Positions 58,876 to 64,000 of a stretch of 64,000 nucleotides of DNA are shown in pieces. Position numbers and translations under genes: made by a program. The stretch comes from Candidatus Baltobacteraceae bacterium. GTDB lineage: Bacteria; Vulcanimicrobiota; Vulcanimicrobiia; Vulcanimicrobiales; Vulcanimicrobiaceae. Under the pieces are notes generated by a model. It saw only the letters and a program-made list of their open reading frames with translations. It was not told where the DNA came from and searched no databases. The stretch lies in NCBI GenBank assembly GCA_036488875.1, contig DASXGW010000007.1:124001-188000 (forward strand), written 5' to 3'. Numbering within the stretch: the stretch's first letter is position 1; the number at the start of each line of letters is the position of its first letter.

Positions 58876-61724
58876 AGGGCGGTTTTAGCGAGCAGACGTA
58901 CTTCAGCGATGGCCTTCTCTTCGGTCCAGAATTTGCCGGCGCTCACACACGTGTCGAGGTGTTCCTCCTCGATGGCGCCGCTCCAGAAGGCGTTGAGAAG
59001 TTCGGTATATCCGAGCAGCTCGGTGTGCTCGCGCGTAATCTCGAGCGCTTCGAGTCGTCCGTCGATATAGCCAAGCAGGTGCGCCGCTCGCGCGGCATTT
59101 CGGCTGCCGTTGCTGCTTTCGAGCATATGAGCCGCCGTCAGATGTTGAACCGCGTAGATTAGCGAGACTTCGTCTCTTTGGCCGTCGCAAACGATGTCCA
59201 GCGCTTCGCGCGCATGCTCTTTCGCATCGGCGTAACGTTGAAGCGACAACTCGTAGGCGGCGATATTCACTAAGATTCCCGCCAGGAGATTGTACCGTCG
59301 CAGATCGCGCGCGCTCGTCAACGCCTCCTTCGCCAATCGAAGCGCCTCTTGCGCATTCCCCGCCATGAACTCCGCTTCGGCCAGCGTCGCGGCAGTGAGC
59401 ATAACCTTCGATGCGTCGGCGGATTCTTGGTAGGCCGCAGATGCCTGTGCGAAAAGCCCACGCGCGGCCACGACGTCACCCTGGAGCGCGCGTGCAACGG
59501 CGAGATCTCCCAAGACGGCGCCCAAACGCGTCGAGCCGCAAGCCCTTCGACCTGCGAGCGCCTCAAGTAAAAGCGCCTCGCCCTCGTCGACTCGCCCCAT
59601 GTAGAGCAGCGAGCGGCCCGCCAAGCGTTGAGCGTCGGCAACGTTGCTGGGCACGTGGAGGTCTTTGAATAGCGTTAGCGCGCTGACGGCGGCCGTATGC
59701 GCTTCTCGGAAATGATTGAATATCGAGGCGAAGCTCGCGCGCGCCAACTCGAGTCCGGCAACGATCTCCTTGGGCGTCTCATCGGTAACCGACTCAAACG
59801 CGACGGCGAGCCAGCGCAGACCTTCGGCCGGCGCGACGGCACCGAACACACGGGGAATTGAAGCGGCAATGCGCTGTCCGACGAGCCGATCGCCGCACGA
59901 GAACGACCAGGAAAGCGCGTCGCGCAAGTTCTCGAGTTCGGCTTCGGCACGCGCCAGCCACGCACGAGGCGAAAACGTCTCGTACTGACCGTTCAACGCT
60001 TCAAGGTAATCCGCGAACAGGCCGGCATGCCGGTTGGCGGCGGTTTCGTGTTCGGCTGCGAACGTTAGCTTCTCACTCGCGTAGTCGTGGGTCGACTCGA
60101 GGAAGTCGTACCGAGTGGACTCTTCCCAAGGTTCCGTAAAGAGCAAAGACTTGTCGACGAGCGACGTCAGCGCGTCGATAACGTCGACCGAGTCGACGCC
60201 GGAGCTCTCGCACAATGCTGCCGCCTGCTCGGTCGTAAAGCCGTTGAGGAAAATCGAGACCTTGCGGAAGATCGATTGCTCGCGTTCGGCGAGCAGATCG
60301 TAGCTCCAATCGATCAGCGCGCGCATCGTTTGATGACGCGGCAGCGCGCTTCGGTCGCCGCCGGTGAGCAAGCGAAAGCGCTCGTGGAGTTTCTCCGACA
60401 GCTGCTTGGGAGTCAGTATCTTGACGCGTGCGGCAGCCAGTTCGATGGCCAACGGAATACCGTCGAGCCGGCGGCAGATCTCCGTTACGTCCGGCGTATT
60501 GTCGTCGGTCAACGTGAAACGTTTGTCGGCCGAGCGCGCACGATCGGCAAAGAGCGCAATCGCTCCGGCGATCTCCAAAGACGGCATACGATACGCGTCC
60601 TCGCCGGCGATCGCGAGAGCCTCGCGGCTGGTGGCAACGATGCGCGTATCCCCGCACTGCTGGAGGAGGACCGTGCAGACGGCGCGCGCCTCGGCGATGA
60701 CGTGCTCGCAGTTGTCGATGATCAGCAGCAACTGCTTGCGCTTGAGGTAGCCCACGATGGTATCGAGCGGAGAGCGCGTCTGCGACTGCGGCAGGTTCAG
60801 TGCGCGCACGATGGTATCGGTTACCAGCGTTGCATCTGCGACTGGAGCAAGATCGACCAGCCACACGCCGTCGGCGAAGCTCGGAAGCAACTGCGTGCCG
60901 ATCTCTAACGCCGCACGCGTCTTTCCAATGCCGCCCGCGCCGGTCAAGGTGACGAGACGGAACGTACGGAGCGCTCGTTCGATCTCGGCGACGTCGTTCT
61001 CGCGCCCTACGAGCGATTTTACGAGCTGCGGCAGATTCGTGCGCGGCTGTTCGTGGAGTCGCAGCTCCGAATCGAGCGTCACGAGTGCGAGCCCCGCCGC
61101 CTCGACGAGGGCGCTAAGCGCGTGCAGATCCTCCGCGTCGTAGTCGATGTGCTTGGGTGCGACGGCCAGAAACCCAACGAGCTCACCGCGCGCCATCATT
61201 GGAAACGCAAGGCGCCCCGCGGCCATCGAGCCGAGCGCGGTTGGATCTACCGGAACCGGTGACGACCGCAGACGGATAGGTAGCGCATCGTTGAGCGGTA
61301 TGCTTTCAAGCGTGCGTTCGAAGGATGTGGCTTCGGGCGCGTATTCGCCGCGCCAAAGATACACGGCCGATCCCGCGGTGCTCATGTGACGATCGACCGT
61401 TTCGATCATGTGATGGAGCAGTTGCGATACGTCGGCGTACGAAGTCAGCTGTTTTTGCAACCGCGCCAAGGCGGCGCGCGCTTCGCGTCGGCGCTTCGTG
61501 AAAATCGAGTCAATGAGCGTTTCGACGCGGCTATGAAACGGCCTGAGCGCAAGTGCGCCGGCTGCGACGATGCCAAGTTCGATGACGGTGCCGGCGACGC
61601 GCGAGTGGTGCGAAACGAAGTTTTCGGTCAGCGTTTCGCCAATCGCAAAGACCGCCACCACAACGGCGGAAACGAGTCCGTATGCATACGCCCGAAGACG
61701 CGCTGCATTTGCGGCGCCTCTCAT
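58872..61724 (-). CDS. Membrane-anchored GAF-STAND (NB-ARC) ATPase with TPR-like repeats
   Basis: The 950-residue protein starts with two hydrophobic helices (VSAVVVAVFAIGETL and VIELGIVAAGALALR), then a GAF-like region at about 90-215 with SQLLHHMIETVDRHM and ARGELVGFLAVAP. A STAND ATPase follows: GREND near 240, Walker A TLTGAGGIGKTRAALEIG near 260, Walker B LLLIIDNCEHV near 335 and GIPLAIELAAARV near 425. The C-terminal half has paired helices typical of TPR repeats. No DNA-binding, protease or nuclease effector is visible. Known relatives (AfsR/MalT-type) carry a helix-turn-helix. It diverges from a secreted-protein gene. Role as a sensory hub is inference. Confidence 0.8.
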   Translation of the reverse strand: MRGAANAARLRAYAYGLVSAVVVAVFAIGETLTENFVSHHSRVAGTVIELGIVAAGALALRPFHSRVETLIDSIFTKRRREARAALARLQKQLTSYADVSQLLHHMIETVDRHMSTAGSAVYLWRGEYAPEATSFERTLESIPLNDALPIRLRSSPVPVDPTALGSMAAGRLAFPMMARGELVGFLAVAPKHIDYDAEDLHALSALVEAAGLALVTLDSELRLHEQPRTNLPQLVKSLVGRENDVAEIERALRTFRLVTLTGAGGIGKTRAALEIGTQLLPSFADGVWLVDLAPVADATLVTDTIVRALNLPQSQTRSPLDTIVGYLKRKQLLLIIDNCEHVIAEARAVCTVLLQQCGDTRIVATSREALAIAGEDAYRMPSLEIAGAIALFADRARSADKRFTLTDDNTPDVTEICRRLDGIPLAIELAAARVKILTPKQLSEKLHERFRLLTGGDRSALPRHQTMRALIDWSYDLLAEREQSIFRKVSIFLNGFTTEQAAALCESSGVDSVDVIDALTSLVDKSLLFTEPWEESTRYDFLESTHDYASEKLTFAAEHETAANRHAGLFADYLEALNGQYETFSPRAWLARAEAELENLRDALSWSFSCGDRLVGQRIAASIPRVFGAVAPAEGLRWLAVAFESVTDETPKEIVAGLELARASFASIFNHFREAHTAAVSALTLFKDLHVPSNVADAQRLAGRSLLYMGRVDEGEALLLEALAGRRACGSTRLGAVLGDLAVARALQGDVVAARGLFAQASAAYQESADASKVMLTAATLAEAEFMAGNAQEALRLAKEALTSARDLRRYNLLAGILVNIAAYELSLQRYADAKEHAREALDIVCDGQRDEVSLIYAVQHLTAAHMLESSNGSRNAARAAHLLGYIDGRLEALEITREHTELLGYTELLNAFWSGAIEEEHLDTCVSAGKFWTEEKAIAEVRLLAKTAL

Positions 61725-61796
61725 ACTCGCCCATTATGCGGTGATTGGCAGCGAAACGCAACGCAACGGCGAAGTGCTTCGCTGCGAGAGGTGCAC

Positions 61797-63221
61797 GTGA
61801 AAGCTATACAGATGCGTTTGATTGCTCTTGGCGGCGCAATGGCGCTTGCTTTTGCCGGGTGTGGAGGAAGTGAGCAACAAGCAGGCGCTGGATTAGCTGG
61901 ATTACAAGCGAGTCAACCGAGCGTCGCGTTGCACACGTATCACGTTGCGCGATCGGGCGTCAGCGTCGACCTGCACGTACGCGCAAATACGGTGCTGCCG
62001 AATTCGTCGATCCGCTTTCAACGTTCCGAAAAGCGTGCTCGAACGACCGAGCAAGCTTGTCTGTCGATTCCGCCGATTGAGATCTTCAATCCGCGCTTCG
62101 TTCCCATCACGATCGGCATCCCGTCCTTTACGGTACACCTGCCGTGCGCGAACACGGGCATGCTCTTCGGAGCGACCTGGACCCAAATCAAACCGTTGCC
62201 TTCCGTAATCGCGCCGCTAAAGATCGGCGATGCAACGGCGATCCGCCGCGCGATAACGTTCGCCCCGGGGGTGCAGAGCGTAACGCTTGCGCCGCGCACC
62301 AGGTACGAGCTCATCATTCTACCCGAGCAGTCGACCTCGGACGTCGCCTTTCCGGTCGTTCCGTCGGCTACGACGAACTTGACGGCGAACGCCACCGATG
62401 TGACCTCGGGCACAACGTTCAACGGACTGACCTTCTCGTATCCGAATGCGTCGGGCGCGTCGAGCTATTCGGCGGCGTGTTTCCCGGCCTTTGTGAACGG
62501 ACAGCTCGCGTCGTTCCTACAGAACGTCGCGCTCGTCGGCACGCCTTCGTTCTATTGTGACCTCACCACGCCGTTCAACGCGCCGGTCACCTTTGGACAG
62601 ACGGTGAAGTTCAACGTGCTGTCGCCGCCGGCGGACCGTGCGCTTTTTGAGCCCGACGGAGTGCCGCAAGGCTTTGCGTGCTCGGCGCCGTCAAATAATT
62701 CCAGTTCGTGTAACGTACCGCAGTTCAGCATTCCCACCACCTATCAAAACTTTATCGTAGGAAACGTACAGGATCTGCGATCGTGCGTTCCCGTTACGTC
62801 CGGCGTGGATTGCAACGGTTTTGGAACCGATCGGCAAGGCGGCGCGCGCACGAACGTGCCGTGCTGCAGGGAGTTCCAGCTGCTCGTTGCCGACGATCCG
62901 ACGTACAAGCCGCCGGCGTCGTCGTTACAGCCCTGGGATGGTCTGTTCCGGATGACTTATACACCCGGAGTTTGTGTAGCCAGCACGGGTCCCGACAATG
63001 ACCACGACGGCCCTCCGGGCTACTCCGACAGCGCGCAGAAGGGCATCGGCCCGGCAGCCGAGTTTGACGTTGCGTTGCTGGCGTCGGGAACGTGTACGAT
63101 TACGGTTACCGAAGATTCGAAATATATCATCGATGACAGTAATCCGAGTGCGCCCACTCCGCGATCCGCTACAATCACCCTTACCGTCGGTCAGGTGCCC
63201 GCGACTTTACCTGGGAAGTAG
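61797..63221 (+). CDS. Secreted lipoprotein of unknown function
   Basis: GTG 61797 is chosen because GAGAGG lies five bases upstream; ATG 61812 would give a shorter signal peptide. The 474-residue product has a lipobox (ALAFAGCGGSE), then Ser/Thr/Asn-rich strands with IEIFNPRFVPITIGIPSFTV, RYELIILPEQSTSDVAFPVV and a Cys-bearing segment SSSCNVPQFSIPTTYQNFIV. GPDNDHDGPPGYSDSAQKG near 415 could be a Ca2+-binding turn. I recognise no family. It is divergent from the STAND ATPase gene and may be controlled with it. Confidence 0.6.
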   Translation: MKAIQMRLIALGGAMALAFAGCGGSEQQAGAGLAGLQASQPSVALHTYHVARSGVSVDLHVRANTVLPNSSIRFQRSEKRARTTEQACLSIPPIEIFNPRFVPITIGIPSFTVHLPCANTGMLFGATWTQIKPLPSVIAPLKIGDATAIRRAITFAPGVQSVTLAPRTRYELIILPEQSTSDVAFPVVPSATTNLTANATDVTSGTTFNGLTFSYPNASGASSYSAACFPAFVNGQLASFLQNVALVGTPSFYCDLTTPFNAPVTFGQTVKFNVLSPPADRALFEPDGVPQGFACSAPSNNSSSCNVPQFSIPTTYQNFIVGNVQDLRSCVPVTSGVDCNGFGTDRQGGARTNVPCCREFQLLVADDPTYKPPASSLQPWDGLFRMTYTPGVCVASTGPDNDHDGPPGYSDSAQKGIGPAAEFDVALLASGTCTITVTEDSKYIIDDSNPSAPTPRSATITLTVGQVPATLPGK

Positions 63222-63232
63222 GGGTTCCTCCC

Positions 63233-63261
63233 CATACCGCCGGCCTCCCGAGGGCGGTATG
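63233..63261 (+). terminator. Hairpin after the secreted lipoprotein gene
   Basis: CATACCGCC (63233-63241) pairs with GGCGGTATG (63253-63261) to form a perfect 9-bp stem with an 11-base loop, eleven bases after the stop at 63221. There is no strong T-run afterwards, but position and stem length fit a termination role. It also lies eight bases before the start of the ATPase-tail gene. Confidence 0.55.
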
Positions 63262-63269
63262 CTCACCTC

Positions 63270-63827
63270 GTGCCGATCTGCGACGACCTCGCTCCGGTTC
63301 TATTGCAGCGTATGCGTCGCTTGAATCGTGCCGAGCGAACGATTCTCATGCGGGCCGCGGTCATCGGGCGGCGTTTTCATCTCGCCGTTCTGACTGCCAC
63401 AACGGCTGTAGGCGAACATCGCGTACGAGCGATTCTCGAGAAGGCTTGCACTCTGCAATTGACAATACGCGAGAGCTCGCACGACGACTGGTATGCTTTT
63501 CGGCATGCCTTGATCAGAGACGTCGCTTACGAAGAGTTCGTCCGCACGCGGGTGCTCCAAGTTCACCGCCTCATTGCGCGTGCCTTCGAGCGCTGCGCGG
63601 ATGAAACGGGGACATCGCTCGACGATCTCGCCTATCACTTCTGGGCCGGTAGAGATGCGCGGCGGTGCGTTCACTACAACGAGCTCGCAGGTGATCGAGC
63701 GGTTGCCGTCTTTGCCAACCAGGACGCTCGAATCTACTACACGCGTGCGCGCGAGTTTACACACCCGCGTTCGGAACGATATCGACGCTTGACGAGCAAG
63801 CTTGCGGGTCTGCAAGGCGATGAATAG
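63270..63827 (+). CDS. Orphan C-terminal segment of a STAND-type ATPase
   Basis: GTG 63270 opens a 185-residue product. It corresponds to the region usually found after the ATPase core of large predicted ATPase/adenylate-cyclase-associated regulators: LNRAERTILMRAAVIGRRFH, then FRHALIRDVAYEEFVRTR, LHRLIARAFE-like (here VHRLIARAFERC) and DLAYHFWAGRDARRCVHYNE. No Walker A or B is present, so this is a fragment or a stand-alone adaptor. An intact-looking ATPase start lies twelve bases downstream in the correct orientation, which suggests local duplication and loss. Confidence 0.65.
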   Translation: MPICDDLAPVLLQRMRRLNRAERTILMRAAVIGRRFHLAVLTATTAVGEHRVRAILEKACTLQLTIRESSHDDWYAFRHALIRDVAYEEFVRTRVLQVHRLIARAFERCADETGTSLDDLAYHFWAGRDARRCVHYNELAGDRAVAVFANQDARIYYTRAREFTHPRSERYRRLTSKLAGLQGDE

Positions 63828-63838
63828 AAGACCGCCGG

Positions 63839-64000
63839 GTGATCGTTCGACCCGTTGTCTGTCGCCGGTTCATTGGTCGGCAGGCGGAGCTCGCATATCT
63901 TCAAGAGGCGCGCCTCGAAGCGGGCGCTTCTCGCGGCGGCTTGATCTTTGTTGCCGGAGACGCCGGCCTGGGCAAGTCACGGCTCATCTCAGAGTTTTGC
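63839..64000 (+). CDS. Predicted STAND/AAA ATPase, N-terminal end only (3' end outside window)
   Basis: GTG 63839 begins a frame open to the window edge with 54 codons. The sequence CRRFIGRQAELAYLQEARLE followed by GGLIFVAGDAGLGKSRLISE is the opening of an AAA/STAND regulator; GDAGLGKS is the Walker A motif. The gene lies twelve bases after the orphan ATPase-tail gene. What follows (TPR, helix-turn-helix or cyclase) cannot be seen. Confidence 0.72.
   Translation, partial: MIVRPVVCRRFIGRQAELAYLQEARLEAGASRGGLIFVAGDAGLGKSRLISEFC

Noticed and set aside
58872-64000. Anti-phage defence island
   Set aside because: STAND ATPases occur in defence, but there are no nucleases, CBASS, restriction or retron genes and no integrase or phage genes nearby; neighbours are secreted proteins.
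1-64000. CRISPR array, tRNA, rRNA or insertion sequence
   Set aside because: No regularly spaced direct repeats, cloverleaf sequences, rRNA motifs, transposase genes or terminal inverted repeats were found on either strand.

Overview
The window is 64 kb of GC-rich, very tightly packed bacterial DNA. TamB-like and Skp-like proteins, a TonB-dependent receptor, many lipoproteins and a flagellin gene point to a motile cell with an outer membrane. The tandem lipoprotein sedolisins, proline-rich SPTP linkers and overall protein style fit an uncultured soil lineage such as Candidatus Eremiobacterota (WPS-2). That placement is inference; no rRNA or ribosomal gene is present to settle it. I see no tRNA, rRNA, CRISPR array or insertion sequence.

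Layout. 1-661: a truncated MgtE-like gene with a PRC-barrel. 1016-2461: flagellin read leftward from a sigma-28-like promoter. 2601-13086: six rightward genes for exported proteins that together look like an undescribed chaperone/usher-like surface-fibre system: a 1045-residue beta-rich outer-membrane candidate, two paralogous small subunits, an Ig-like chaperone candidate, a third small subunit and a 1401-residue adhesin-like protein. 13083-20400: a polytopic membrane protein, inositol monophosphatase, DUF4383, then a leftward five-gene run (DUF962, chagasin-like inhibitor, tryptophan 2,3-dioxygenase, kynureninase-like enzyme, MATE transporter) and a lipoprotein. 20409-27377: an MFS-acyltransferase fusion facing a coupled alkyltransferase-like / TonB-receptor / lipoprotein operon. 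27429-34359: seven rightward genes: three S53 peptidase lipoproteins, a small secreted protein, a family 2 glycosyltransferase, a methyltransferase and PPK2.

34343-39960: Skp-like and TamB-like envelope-assembly genes. 40115-50449: a signalling block with a ribbon-helix-helix protein, a GAF protein with a possible degenerate phosphatase end, a CheB-CheR-PAS hybrid, a STAS protein, and two GGDEF-EAL proteins either side of a 3-hydroxyisobutyrate-dehydrogenase-like enzyme. 50418-53766: a GMC dehydrogenase with its small subunit, a secreted protein and inorganic pyrophosphatase. 53787-63221: mostly exported proteins (a HEIAE/LamG lipoprotein, a c-type cytochrome, a cyanophycinase-like protein) plus a membrane-GAF-STAND ATPase. 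63270-64000: an orphan ATPase tail followed by the truncated start of a similar ATPase.

Two genome-wide habits stand out. All eight tail-to-tail gene pairs overlap at their 3' ends, and many same-strand neighbours are joined by ATGA, TAATG or TGATG overlaps. A dispersed repeat of about 43-45 bp occurs three times, and two of the copies form the signal-peptide region of an exported protein.
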